This document shows positions 36,805 through 46,577 of a DNA stretch of 64,000 nt, in pieces. Origin of the DNA: Legionella sp. PATHC035 (GTDB taxonomy: Bacteria > Pseudomonadota > Gammaproteobacteria > Legionellales > Legionellaceae); the NCBI RefSeq assembly GCF_026191115.1, contig NZ_JAPHOT010000001.1, forward strand, positions 2,175,501-2,239,500, written 5' to 3'. The stretch's first letter is position 1. The number at the start of each line of letters is the position of its first letter. The translations under genes and the position numbers were made by a program. The notes beneath the pieces were generated by a model. That model had not been told where the DNA came from. It did no database searches and saw nothing but the letters and a program-made list of their open reading frames with translations.

Positions 36805-38685
36805 ATGTGTGGTATTGCTGGCATTTTAAATTTTGACCGTTCCTCAATCTCAACGAATATGCTCAAAGCAATGACTGATAGCATTTTTCATCGTGGACCC
36901 GACGGTGAAGGATTTTGGTTTACGGACGGAGTTGGTCTAGGTCATCGACGATTGGCAATACGGGATTTAAGTGAAGCAGGTCATCAACCGATGCAAGATA
37001 ACCTTAATCTGATTTCCGTAACCTATAATGGTGAGATTTACAATTATGATGAGATACGAAACGATTTAGAGAAAGAAACGGATTATTTATTCAAATCAAA
37101 CTGCGATGCAGAATTATTACCTATAGGTTGGTTAACTTGGGGAGAAAAATTATTTGATCGTATCGAAGGAATGTTTGCGATAGGTATATGGGATTGTCGT
37201 ACTGAAACATTAGTTCTTGTTCGCGATGGTATAGGTATTAAACCCCTTTTTTATGCCCAAAATAATTCTTCATTGTTTTTTTGTAGTGAAATTAAAGGGA
37301 TACTTGCAACAAAACAATTTACTATGGATATTGATGAAGCTGAATTTCATACTTATTTAGCATCGGGGTATACAAATCCAGAGCGGTCTTTATTAAAAAA
37401 CATAAAACAACTTGAGCCAGGAACAATTTTAAAAGTTTCATTTGATGGCTCGCTCTCTTGCCATAATTATTGGCAGCCGGTAAGAAAACCTGATCAATCA
37501 ATTCAATTAGATGATGCTGTTGATGAGATAGAGTTATTATTGTCACAAGTCATTAACCAGATGCTAGTTGCAGATGTTCCAATTGGCTTACTTCAAAGTA
37601 GCGGAATTGATAGCACCCTAATTGCACTTCTCACGAAAAGTGAAGTGATCAGTTATACTGCTCAGTTCAATGAAACCTCACACGATGAGAGCATTTTGGC
37701 TCAAAAAATAGCTACTCTTACTAATCATCCGTGGCGACCAGTTTCTGTTGATCAAACGAGTCAAATACTAAATGATTTTCATCGGGTATCGCATCATGTT
37801 GATGGTCAATTAGCCGATTCAAGTTGTTTAGCACATTTTGCATTATCAAGAGAAGCGAGTAATCATGTGAAAGTGGCAATTGCAGGTGACGGCGCAGATG
37901 AAATATTTGCAGGATACTCAACATATAAGGCAAGTAGAGTTGCCGAGTACACAAGATCTTTGATACCAAAATTTTTAACCCAGCACCTTGGTGACTGGTT
38001 GTTTAAAAAATATGGGCATGATGAGCGTCGTTTACCTTGGCATGAAATGCTTATGCGCTTTCTTTGGGGTGTTTCATTATCTGACGTACCCCATTCGCAA
38101 TGGCGCCGGTTGACATATCCTTTTTTGTTGAGAAAGCTCTATAGTTCAGCCATGCATGATTTTTTAAATGAAAATCCTCTAGCCAATTATGAAAATGCGG
38201 TAGTGAGTGCTCCTGGATCTATTTTTGATAAATGCCTGCTGGCGGATCAACGAATTTATTTATCGGGTGACATGTTAACAAAAGTTGATCGAATGAGTAT
38301 GGCTCATGGCCTAGAAATTCGAGTTCCATTTCTAGATCGTAGAATTATAAACTTTGCAAGCAAGTTGCCCGAGCATCTATTAAGCCCATTATTTGGCGAA
38401 TCAAAACTCACCTTACGGAAAATTTTATCTAAGCATTGCTTACTTGACGAGGTAGTAAAAGGAAAAAAGAAAGGTTTTAACATCCCTTTGGCGAGTTTAC
38501 TTCGCAACCAATTGAAACCGATAGGTGAGGAAATTATTATCAAAAATGCGGATGTTTTTGCGCCATTTATTAATCCCGATAAATTAAGAGAAGTATGGCG
38601 TGAACACAATGCTAGGGCGTTTAACCATGCTTATTCACTATGGGCTTTACTGATTTTTGGTTCTTGGAGAATAAAGCATGGCTAG
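36805..38685 (+). CDS. Asparagine-synthetase-like amidotransferase with altered PP-loop
   Basis: The N-terminal Ntn glutaminase domain is intact: MCGIAGIL with Cys2, FHRGPDGEG, GHRRLAIRD, YNGEIYN. The synthetase domain carries SSGIDST at 265-271 where AsnB normally has SGGxDSS, so one glycine of the pyrophosphate loop is Ser. GDGADEIFAGY and DKCLLADQRIYLSGDMLTKVDRMSMAHG later on are conserved. In O-antigen clusters such AsnB-like proteins (WbpS type) are thought to amidate uronic acids. The altered loop raises the question of whether it still activates its substrate with ATP. Confidence 0.87.
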   Translation: MCGIAGILNFDRSSISTNMLKAMTDSIFHRGPDGEGFWFTDGVGLGHRRLAIRDLSEAGHQPMQDNLNLISVTYNGEIYNYDEIRNDLEKETDYLFKSNCDAELLPIGWLTWGEKLFDRIEGMFAIGIWDCRTETLVLVRDGIGIKPLFYAQNNSSLFFCSEIKGILATKQFTMDIDEAEFHTYLASGYTNPERSLLKNIKQLEPGTILKVSFDGSLSCHNYWQPVRKPDQSIQLDDAVDEIELLLSQVINQMLVADVPIGLLQSSGIDSTLIALLTKSEVISYTAQFNETSHDESILAQKIATLTNHPWRPVSVDQTSQILNDFHRVSHHVDGQLADSSCLAHFALSREASNHVKVAIAGDGADEIFAGYSTYKASRVAEYTRSLIPKFLTQHLGDWLFKKYGHDERRLPWHEMLMRFLWGVSLSDVPHSQWRRLTYPFLLRKLYSSAMHDFLNENPLANYENAVVSAPGSIFDKCLLADQRIYLSGDMLTKVDRMSMAHGLEIRVPFLDRRIINFASKLPEHLLSPLFGESKLTLRKILSKHCLLDEVVKGKKKGFNIPLASLLRNQLKPIGEEIIIKNADVFAPFINPDKLREVWREHNARAFNHAYSLWALLIFGSWRIKHG

Positions 38686-38799
38686 ATAATAAACCCCCTA
38701 AGCATGGCTTATGAAAGCAGCTCTCTCAATTAAGGGTTTGTCTACTGCTGCCAGCTGATTATTAATTAATTCAAAAAAATCTTTTTTAGATAAAATTAT

Positions 38800-39948
38800 T
38801 CACTTAGCTAAAACAAGTTCCTTATAAAATGAGTCATAGTGGTCCACACAGGCCTCAAGAGAGAATTCTGAATGAGCACGTTGGCTTGAAGCCAATGCAA
38901 ATTGCTTTCTTAATGAGCCATTTGATGCTAAATAAAGCAATGCATCAGCCATTTTTGATGGATCATTTGGTGGTACAACAATTCCTGAAACGCCATCGAG
39001 CACTGCCTCGCCATTTCCTCCCACGTTAGTCACAACCATTGGTAATCCTGCTGCCATACACTCAATTACTGCATTGGAAAAGCCTTCCTCCAAAGAAGAT
39101 AAAATACCTATGTCGGATGATTTAAGCAGAGCAGGCACATCGGATCTCGCACCAAGCCACTTAACCGAGTCAGCAATATCACATTCTGCTGCATATTTTT
39201 TTAACTCAGAACCTATCCCATCATCACGTCCAATAACTAGAAGGTACCATGGGGTCGGTAAACGAGATGCGATTCGAGAGAACGCCTCAAGCAGAACACG
39301 ATGTCCCTTGTAAGGAATGAGGTTTGCTACAATGGCAAATACTAATGCTGAATCGGGTATTTCCAGTTTATTCCGTACACTTTGGCGGTCTTCTATGTCT
39401 GAAAATCTGGAAAAATTCACACCATTATAGATTAACCTTAATTTGGAATCGGGTACCCCTTCTTCTTCTAGCTGAGAAATAACGGCACGTGAATTTCCAA
39501 GAATAGCATTCATATGGCGATGTAATTTTTTTTCTATCTTTGACAGGACTGGGTATTTTGCCTGATAACCGTTTAAACTCCGCCGACTCATCACCTTAAA
39601 TTTTTTAAAGGTTAAAATAGAGCAAATTCCTCCAATCAGATAGGCTGTAGGGAGGAAAAAATGCACTACTTTAAAACGCCGGTAAGATAAAAAAACAAGA
39701 AGTGACCCAAAAGAATAAGACATACGGAACAGTCGATAAATATAAGAAGCCCCCTGCTTATGCTTAAACAAAGGAGAGCTGACTCTAATTCCCATTTTCT
39801 GCAGTTCCTGGGCCAGCGCACCCGGGCGACCAAGGCAAAACACTTCGACATCCCAATTTTTTTGTTTTAATTTAGGTAGAAGTTGAAAAAGATGCATTTC
39901 TGCACCACCAACATCCAAAGACCCAATCACGTATAATATTTTATTCAT
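38800..39948 (-). CDS. GT4 family glycosyltransferase
   Basis: A 382-residue GT-B enzyme. N-terminal GGAEMHLFQLL and C-terminal NLIPYKGHRVLLEA, WYLLVIG and the Ex7E nucleotide-sugar motif EEGFSNAVIECMAAGLPMV are typical of GT4 retaining transferases. It ends the minus-strand block B and probably adds one sugar to the lipid-linked repeat unit on the cytoplasmic face. Donor and linkage unknown. Confidence 0.93.
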   Translation of the reverse strand: MNKILYVIGSLDVGGAEMHLFQLLPKLKQKNWDVEVFCLGRPGALAQELQKMGIRVSSPLFKHKQGASYIYRLFRMSYSFGSLLVFLSYRRFKVVHFFLPTAYLIGGICSILTFKKFKVMSRRSLNGYQAKYPVLSKIEKKLHRHMNAILGNSRAVISQLEEEGVPDSKLRLIYNGVNFSRFSDIEDRQSVRNKLEIPDSALVFAIVANLIPYKGHRVLLEAFSRIASRLPTPWYLLVIGRDDGIGSELKKYAAECDIADSVKWLGARSDVPALLKSSDIGILSSLEEGFSNAVIECMAAGLPMVVTNVGGNGEAVLDGVSGIVVPPNDPSKMADALLYLASNGSLRKQFALASSQRAHSEFSLEACVDHYDSFYKELVLAK

Positions 39949-39984
39949 TTATCCTCTAACTTGGCTAATCAATAAAATGCCCTT

Positions 39985-41211
39985 TCAAGAACAACCTATT
40001 TTTGAAAAGTTGGAATAAGCAGGGCGGAACATTTTTTCGAGTTCATTTAACGCAAAAACAAAGAAAGTCAATACAAGCCCCATCTTAATCTGACTTATCC
40101 AATAAGAAGGTTCGTCACGTAAAATGGAATAGCTGATATAGAGTGATACAAATGTCAGTATGGAGTTTTTGGCAATCCAATTAAAAAACATAGAAAACCA
40201 CATAAAAATCAATCCTATTCCATAAGTTCCCAAAACAAATAGTTGAAAATTATAGGCAGCACCCTGGCCATTGGGTATCTGTAAAACCTTTCCTAAAGAA
40301 TTGAGCATTTCTCCGGCATCAGGAGACAACGAGGAGGTGAAAGGAAGTAAATTTGCAAAAGCATGAAGTGAACTAGTTACTTTGCCTAGATCAAGCGACA
40401 AAACTAAATTGGTTAAAATAGCCATTTGTTCGGGACTTGGCTGGAATGTGTAAGATCTGGAAATATAATCTAGATATGCACTTAATTCAAAGCCCTCTTT
40501 AAATAAAACAGCATGTACATACCATTTCAAATAATTTGAAAATTCTCCAATAAATGTAAGTAGTAGCGCCACTAAAATGGGAGAAGCTATTTTATTTGAC
40601 CTGGCAAAGAGGAGATAAGAAACGATTAAAAAGGCTAAATGCCTGTATCCGCTAATCACGGAGATACATACGGTGGCTAAAGCTAAGGCGGCAATAAAAA
40701 AATTGAGTACTCTCGACTTAAATGGAGAAAAAAACAGTCCTCCAAGAAGAATGGTATCATAGGGGAAATGGTAAAAAAATAAATCCATAGAGCGGCCTGA
40801 ACTGGCGATGATAAATTTATCTTTTGGCAAAAAAATCAAATCATAACTTTTTATCAGTGCATAGACTTGAGCCAAACAGGCCATTAGTAATAAAACCTTA
40901 CATCCAATCCCATTTCTGTTTAAAACAACAATGTGGTCGCGGCTTAAGGAAGAATTTTCCGTAACAACAAATAAAGACAACAATAAAGCAAGATCAGTAA
41001 TTATATAAACGCTGAGCACGAGTGCCGATGGGGTGTACGTTACCGGAATACCGAAGAAATCAAAGCGAAAAGGAACCAAGACGACAACGGAGTAAAAACA
41101 ATACAGCATCACGCTGATTTTACACCAGTAGGGTTTTTTCATTGAAATAAAACTGTTAATTAAAAGTAATGAACAGTGCGCCATCCATGTAAACACAGTA
41201 AGAAGTTCCAC
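39985..41211 (-). CDS. Wzy-like O-antigen polymerase candidate
   Basis: An integral membrane protein of 408 residues with about ten to twelve hydrophobic segments and a large loop near 215-320 (SRSYTFQPSPEQMAIL ... LLPFTSSLSPDAGEMLNSLG), as in Wzy/WzyE proteins. The GTG at 41211 follows GAGGA at ideal spacing; a GTG at 41223 is also in frame. Wzy proteins have little sequence identity, so the call rests on topology, length and its position beside a Wzx-like and a GT4 gene. Confidence 0.7.
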   Translation of the reverse strand: MELLTVFTWMAHCSLLLINSFISMKKPYWCKISVMLYCFYSVVVLVPFRFDFFGIPVTYTPSALVLSVYIITDLALLLSLFVVTENSSLSRDHIVVLNRNGIGCKVLLLMACLAQVYALIKSYDLIFLPKDKFIIASSGRSMDLFFYHFPYDTILLGGLFFSPFKSRVLNFFIAALALATVCISVISGYRHLAFLIVSYLLFARSNKIASPILVALLLTFIGEFSNYLKWYVHAVLFKEGFELSAYLDYISRSYTFQPSPEQMAILTNLVLSLDLGKVTSSLHAFANLLPFTSSLSPDAGEMLNSLGKVLQIPNGQGAAYNFQLFVLGTYGIGLIFMWFSMFFNWIAKNSILTFVSLYISYSILRDEPSYWISQIKMGLVLTFFVFALNELEKMFRPAYSNFSKIGCS

Positions 41212-41272
41212 TTTGTTCCTCACAAAAAAAATTAGATATCCTTTATTAATGAAGGATAAAATAACAAAAAAA

Positions 41273-42721
41273 TCAGGGCTGGCGGCTCATGAAGTAACTT
41301 CGTAACCCTATTTTTAAATGCCTTTCTTCTGCTAAAAACATCAATAAGAAGAAAATCAAATTGATGCCATAAACAACGGAGTATGAGTACATTACACCGG
41401 TCATGCCAAACGCTGGAATAAGTAAGTAGTTGGCAGCCACTTTACTTAAGAGACCCAGAACTCCTGAAACAAAAATAAGAAAGTACTTTCTTGAGCTTGC
41501 AAAATAACTCACTAAAACAAGACTGGATGCGTAAAGCGGTAATTGCAAGAGTCCTCTTTGGAATAAATAAGTCACTACGGATGTATTGTTCGCATTAAAA
41601 GCACCTCGTTCAAATAAAATAGATACTATTTTATTCGCTGCAATCCACGAAAAAAACACAATGGCGACGCTGCCGCCAAAGATAATAAAAACCCAACGAA
41701 GTGCTAAAGATCTTACTGAGCGATTTGAGCCCGCAAATTCAGACGAAAATACAGGTAAAGTGGCTCGACTAATCGAGAGGGCTGCAAGACTTAAAATCAA
41801 AGCCAATACCCTATTCGCATAACCCAGCGATGCAATAGACCCTGAGCCGAGATTGGCAGCAAAAAATTGATCGATAATCGGACCCAGAGCAATCAGAGCC
41901 TGGCCAAGTGTTATGATTCCAATTCCTTTGCCAAGCTCACCCCAAAATGTACATTTAAAAGTAAAGCGTGGAACAGGAAGCTCACCCGAACGGTGTAAAG
42001 AAATTGAAAGCGCAAGTAAATGAACTATATAGCCTACCACTGTTCCCCAAACCAGTGGTTCTAACTGTAAGTTTGAAAAACACACAATAGCCAGGCAGAG
42101 TATAAAAGCTGGAATTGCTTCATATAAAGTGTTCTGATGACGTCCTACCGCTAATAACCAGACGGAAAATAAGCTTATAACCGCTCCTAATGGTGCTAAA
42201 AAAATGAGCGTATTTGCCATCGTTTTTGCGATTTCTTTTGTATGATCTGAAAACCCTAGTTCTTGTGTATTGAATATAACCCCAAAAAAGAGATAGCAAG
42301 ATACCATAAAGAGCAATGCGATAACTAATGTAAACCCCAGTAATTCGCTATAGAAAAATGGAATTTCTTCCGGCGTGTTAGCGCGCATGCGAGCTAGAAG
42401 AGGAACTAATACAACAGTTAGAACACTAAGCCAAATTGATAAGGGCCAACTGAGAAGAGAAAAGACAAACAAATAAGCATCAACAATTTCATCCGTACCA
42501 TAATGCCAGGCGATGGACATTTCTTTGGCTGCACCGATCATTTTACCGAGAAGAATAAAAAGAATGATCCAAAACATTCCGCTTGCTATACGCCGCCATT
42601 CCAAACTAAGGCACGCTAATCTCTCTTTAATACCGGACTCTCTAAAAATAAAAGAAATCAATCTGTTTCCCACCAAAAAAAATTTCCCTATAGCCAAGAC
42701 ACCTGCTTTGAATTGTTTCAC
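41273..42721 (-). CDS. MurJ/MVIN-family lipid flippase, probable Wzx
   Basis: The 482-residue MOP-superfamily protein has about 13-14 helices. AAKEMSIAWHYGTDEIVDAYLF near the start and LFERGAFNANNTSVVTYLFQRGLLQLPLYASSLVL later follow the MurJ pattern closely. In this setting it more likely flips the polyprenyl-linked O-unit than lipid II, but MurJ function cannot be ruled out by eye. First gene of block B. Confidence 0.87.
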   Translation of the reverse strand: MKQFKAGVLAIGKFFLVGNRLISFIFRESGIKERLACLSLEWRRIASGMFWIILFILLGKMIGAAKEMSIAWHYGTDEIVDAYLFVFSLLSWPLSIWLSVLTVVLVPLLARMRANTPEEIPFFYSELLGFTLVIALLFMVSCYLFFGVIFNTQELGFSDHTKEIAKTMANTLIFLAPLGAVISLFSVWLLAVGRHQNTLYEAIPAFILCLAIVCFSNLQLEPLVWGTVVGYIVHLLALSISLHRSGELPVPRFTFKCTFWGELGKGIGIITLGQALIALGPIIDQFFAANLGSGSIASLGYANRVLALILSLAALSISRATLPVFSSEFAGSNRSVRSLALRWVFIIFGGSVAIVFFSWIAANKIVSILFERGAFNANNTSVVTYLFQRGLLQLPLYASSLVLVSYFASSRKYFLIFVSGVLGLLSKVAANYLLIPAFGMTGVMYSYSVVYGINLIFFLLMFLAEERHLKIGLRSYFMSRQP

Positions 42722-43063
42722 TATTAAGAATCAGATTATATTCTTGGACGTCTTAAACGGGTTTGAGAGAAAACTTCTTGTTAACATCCCCTCATCAAGT
42801 TATAGAACAATATGGGTTCCACTTTTGTATGTGGTTTGTATGTCGATAACATGCTGAACATTATCATAGATTCTGGTTTAGGGAAACTCCCCTATTTGAA
42901 CGCAAAATGGCCAGGAGGATTATTTTTTTAAAGCTCGAATATTAAGTTTTTTTTGAATATACTATCGCCAACAACATCAATTGGCTATTTGACTCGAGAT
43001 AGGAATCGCTTTCATAGCAAATTATCAGATGCCAAGTAGCGTTTTAAAAAGGGATAAACAAGT
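42722..43063. other. Divergent intergenic region between Wzx-like and wzz genes
   Basis: This 342-base AT-rich gap carries promoters for both directions. No JUMPstart/ops element (GGCGGTAG-like) was seen, and no clear operator or RNA structure. A TTTTTTT run near 42926 and another near 42950 lie upstream of wzz. Confidence 0.4.
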
Positions 43064-44110
43064 ATGGCCGGAATGCAAAATGCGAGCTCTTACGATACTC
43101 GTGGTGTCGATATTTTCGTCTTGCTTGGTATGATTTATCGAGAAAGATGGAGCATTCTGTCTTGTACTTTACTGAGCCTAATCGTTGGAATAACCTATAT
43201 TTATCTGAGCGTTCCTATTTATGAAGTTAAAGCCTATATCTCGGCTCCTAATCAAGGGGATGTGGCTGCATTTAACAAAGGAGTTCTAGCGAACCAATCT
43301 TTAATTGACCCCCTGAACGTTAATTCGGTGTATCAAGTTTTTGGCGATCAATTATTGTCTATTTCTCTCAAAAAATATTTCTTTGAACATTATTATCTGT
43401 CACATTTACAAGAAAAACCCAAAAATATCATTGTCAAAGCGCATGCCTACAATAATTTTTCCAAGAAACTGTCGATCAATGTAATTAAGAACACTAACCC
43501 CGTGCATTATGAAGTAGCCATCAAAGGAACTGAGCCAAAATTAATGGCAGTTTGGTTGCGACAATTTATTAGTTTAGTCAACCACCGCACGGTGCATTCT
43601 CTAATTAAGAGTATTGACAAACAGCGTACCATGGCCATTTATAAATTAGAGCATGAGATTGACTTAATAAAAGGTGTTGCCCATAAGCAGAAATTAGATC
43701 ATATGGCTCAATTACACGAAGCCATCAATATTGCGCAAAATGCAAATATAAACATCCCGGTGGTCAACCAATATCATACGGTAAATGAAACCAATATGGC
43801 GTATATGCTTGGGACCCCAGTTCTTCGCGCGAAAATTAAAAATTTATCTGAGAGAGATTCTAATGACCCATTTACTCCTGGTCTACGTACATTGCAAGGC
43901 CAGCTTCATTTTTATAAATCATTTGTTATAGAGCCAAAAGAAGTTAAAGTATTCCATTTGGATGGAACAATTGAAACCCCAATTATCCCTGTTGCACCGA
44001 AAAAGAAATTGATTCTTACAATATCTCTACTGTTAGGTATACTAGCAGGGGCAGCGTTAGGAATTACCCGAATTTTTTGGCGAAATGTCCATGCGCTAAA
44101 AAATTCCTAG
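43064..44110 (+). CDS. Wzz-like polysaccharide chain-length regulator
   Basis: The 348-residue protein has the PCP-1 layout. The first transmembrane helix follows a short cytoplasmic tail (about 30-50, WSILSCTLLSLIVGITYIYLS). A periplasmic domain with a long coiled coil (about 180-215) follows. The C-terminal helix (about 315-340, LILTISLLLGILAGAALGI) is preceded by the PKKK motif typical of Wzz. Sets O-antigen modal length together with Wzy. First gene of block C. Confidence 0.87.
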   Translation: MAGMQNASSYDTRGVDIFVLLGMIYRERWSILSCTLLSLIVGITYIYLSVPIYEVKAYISAPNQGDVAAFNKGVLANQSLIDPLNVNSVYQVFGDQLLSISLKKYFFEHYYLSHLQEKPKNIIVKAHAYNNFSKKLSINVIKNTNPVHYEVAIKGTEPKLMAVWLRQFISLVNHRTVHSLIKSIDKQRTMAIYKLEHEIDLIKGVAHKQKLDHMAQLHEAINIAQNANINIPVVNQYHTVNETNMAYMLGTPVLRAKIKNLSERDSNDPFTPGLRTLQGQLHFYKSFVIEPKEVKVFHLDGTIETPIIPVAPKKKLILTISLLLGILAGAALGITRIFWRNVHALKNS

Positions 44111-44204
44111 TGACAGAAGATCACAAGGTGTACCTTTTGCAAATTAAGAAGCATAAAAATGGTTTGTAGTTTAATCTCTGTACTCTGATTGGAGGTGATG
44201 TTTA

Positions 44205-45242
44205 GTGAAAGTTTTAGTTACTGGAGTAGCTGGATTTATTGGCTTTCATGTGGCACAAAAATTGTGCGAACGAGGTGATGAGGTTATTGGAATCGATAAT
44301 CTCAATGACTATTACGATGTAAATCTGAAAAAGGCACGTTTACAACAATTGGCTGATTTCGCGTATTTTAAGTTCATTCATCTCGAATTGGCTGATCGAG
44401 AATCTATAGCGCAATTATTTGCATCGCATAATTTTCAACGCGTTATTCACCTTGGTGCCCAAGCTGGAGTTCGTTATTCCATTGAAAACCCCTATGTCTA
44501 TATCGACAGTAACCTAGTTGGTTTTCTTAATATTTTGGAAGGATGCAGACACCATCGTATAGAGCACCTAAGTTATGCTTCTTCTAGCTCCGTTTATGGC
44601 GCTAATGAATCCCTGCCTTTTTCAGTTCACGATAATGTAGACCATCCTTTGAGTCTTTATGCAGCGACCAAGAAGGCTAATGAACTTATGGCCCATAGTT
44701 ACAGCCACTTATACCGACTTCCAACGACAGGACTACGCTTTTTTACAGTGTACGGGCCTTGGGGAAGGCCTGATATGGCGCTGTTCAAATTTACCAAAAA
44801 TCTTCTGAACGATGAGCCTATTGATGTATTTAATTTTGGAAACCATCGACGAGATTTTACCTATATTGATGACATCGTAGAGGGCATAATAAGGGTACAT
44901 GATCATCCGGCTACACCCAATAAAGAGTGGTCAGGTAGGACTCCCGATCCTGGTACAAGTGCCGCTCCATGGCGCGTTTACAATATCGGCAATCAAAGCC
45001 CTGTCCTTTTGTCTCGTTATATTGAAGTCTTAGAGCAGTGTCTCGGAAAAAAGGCAAAAATGAATTTGTTACCCCTGCAAGATGGGGATGTACCAGATAC
45101 TTTTGCCGATGTAGAAGCGCTTAAGAATGATGTGGGATATGCCCCAAGTACTCCGGTCGAAGTAGGGATAAAACGTTTTGTGGAATGGTATCTGGATTAT
45201 TATGCAGTACAATCTGACAAGGCGTTAGAGCAGGTCAGTTGA
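44205..45242 (+). CDS. NAD-dependent UDP-uronate/HexNAc-uronate 4-epimerase
   Basis: An extended short-chain dehydrogenase of 345 residues: [14 protein letters not shown]ossmann loop, [16 protein letters not shown] (characteristic of CapI/LspL UDP-glucuronate 4-epimerases), the SSSSVYG serine, and catalytic YAATKKAN (Tyr-x3-Lys). Starts at GTG 44205 behind a very strong GGAGG. Its partner in the next gene makes a UDP-HexNAc uronic acid, so it may epimerise UDP-GlcNAcA to UDP-GalNAcA rather than UDP-GlcA to UDP-GalA. The substrate is inferred. Confidence 0.9.
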   Translation: MKVLVTGVAGFIGFHVAQKLCERGDEVIGIDNLNDYYDVNLKKARLQQLADFAYFKFIHLELADRESIAQLFASHNFQRVIHLGAQAGVRYSIENPYVYIDSNLVGFLNILEGCRHHRIEHLSYASSSSVYGANESLPFSVHDNVDHPLSLYAATKKANELMAHSYSHLYRLPTTGLRFFTVYGPWGRPDMALFKFTKNLLNDEPIDVFNFGNHRRDFTYIDDIVEGIIRVHDHPATPNKEWSGRTPDPGTSAAPWRVYNIGNQSPVLLSRYIEVLEQCLGKKAKMNLLPLQDGDVPDTFADVEALKNDVGYAPSTPVEVGIKRFVEWYLDYYAVQSDKALEQVS

Positions 45243-45299
45243 TAATGATGATGTTGGATGAGATTACAATAATTTAAAAATAAAATTGGGACTAAAAGG

Positions 45300-46577
45300 A
45301 TGAGCGTTGTTGAAGAAAAAAAGCTTGCAGTAGTTGGTTTAGGTTATGTTGGTTTACCTTTAGCAGTTGAATTTGGCAAAGTGCGTTCGGTAATGGGTTT
45401 TGATATTAATGAGAATCGCGTTAAAGAACTTAAAAGCGGCCATGATTCGACTCTAGAAATCAGTGATGCAGAGTTGCGGGAAGCAAAACATTTGTATTTA
45501 ACATCAATCCCTGAAGAAATTGCTTTTTGTGACATCTATATCATTACCGTACCAACGCCGATTGATCAGTACAAACAACCCGATTTTCAGCCTCTGATTA
45601 AGGCCAGTGAAATGATAGGGCGTATGCTGGCTCCTGGTAATATCGTAATCTATGAGTCTACTGTTTATCCTGGTGCTATCGAGGAAGTATGTGTGCCCGT
45701 ACTTGAACGTACCTCTGGAATGAAATTTAATGAGGATTTCTATGCGGGTTACAGCCCTGAGCGTGTTAATCCAGGTGATAAGCTGCATCGAGTAACAACG
45801 ATTACGAAGATCACTTCAGGATCAACCCCTGAAGTCGCAGATATTGTCGATGCTTTGTATCAAGAAATTATTGTTGCAGGCACCCATAAGGCCGAGAGCA
45901 TAAGAGTTGCGGAAGCGGCAAAGGTCATTGAAAATACACAACGTGATTTGAATATCGCATTAATTAATGAATTAGCGATCATTTTCAATAAGTTGGATAT
46001 AGATACAGAAGCGGTGCTGAAAGCTGCTGAAACCAAATGGAACTTTTTACCGTTTCGTCCTGGTTTGGTTGGTGGGCATTGTATTGGTGTCGACCCTTAT
46101 TATTTGACACATAAAGCACAAGCGATTGGTTATCATCCAGAAATTATTCTCGCAGGGCGTCGTCTTAATGATGCAATGGGGTCTTACGTGGTGTCTCAGC
46201 TGGTGAAATCAATGATTAAACAACGCATCCATGTTGAAGGAGCAAGAGTATTGGTCATGGGATTAACTTTTAAGGAAAATTGCCCTGATATACGCAATAC
46301 TCGGGTCATAGATGTGGTAACTGGATTAAAAGAATATAATGTATCTGTGGATGTCTATGACCCCTGGGCTGCTGAAGCAGATGTTGAACATGAATATGGA
46401 CTTTCATTAATTGCACAACCCAATAGAGGAGAATATGACGGCATTATTCTCGCAGTTGCCCATCGACAATTTAAGGAGATGGGTATCGAGATGATTCGCT
46501 CTTTTGGTAAAGGACAACATGTTTTATATGATTTAAAGCATGTGTTTTCAGCTGAGGCCAGTGATTTACGTTTGTGA
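45300..46577 (+). CDS. tviB: UDP-N-acetylhexosamine 6-dehydrogenase, TviB/WbpO type
   Basis: NAD-dependent two-step oxidation of UDP-HexNAc to UDP-HexNAc uronic acid. The 425-residue protein has the Rossmann start [18 protein letters not shown] (12-29), [24 protein letters not shown], and the catalytic-cysteine block [16 protein letters not shown] (near 260). The ESTVYPG and [11 protein letters not shown] blocks match TviB/WbpO rather than UDP-glucose dehydrogenase. Its stop overlaps the next gene's ATG (TGATG). Confidence 0.92.
   Translation: MSVVEEKKLAVVGLGYVGLPLAVEFGKVRSVMGFDINENRVKELKSGHDSTLEISDAELREAKHLYLTSIPEEIAFCDIYIITVPTPIDQYKQPDFQPLIKASEMIGRMLAPGNIVIYESTVYPGAIEEVCVPVLERTSGMKFNEDFYAGYSPERVNPGDKLHRVTTITKITSGSTPEVADIVDALYQEIIVAGTHKAESIRVAEAAKVIENTQRDLNIALINELAIIFNKLDIDTEAVLKAAETKWNFLPFRPGLVGGHCIGVDPYYLTHKAQAIGYHPEIILAGRRLNDAMGSYVVSQLVKSMIKQRIHVEGARVLVMGLTFKENCPDIRNTRVIDVVTGLKEYNVSVDVYDPWAAEADVEHEYGLSLIAQPNRGEYDGIILAVAHRQFKEMGIEMIRSFGKGQHVLYDLKHVFSAEASDLRL

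Noticed and set aside
42722..43063. JUMPstart/ops element before the O-antigen block
   Set aside because: No GGCGGTAG-like sequence found on either strand of the gap.
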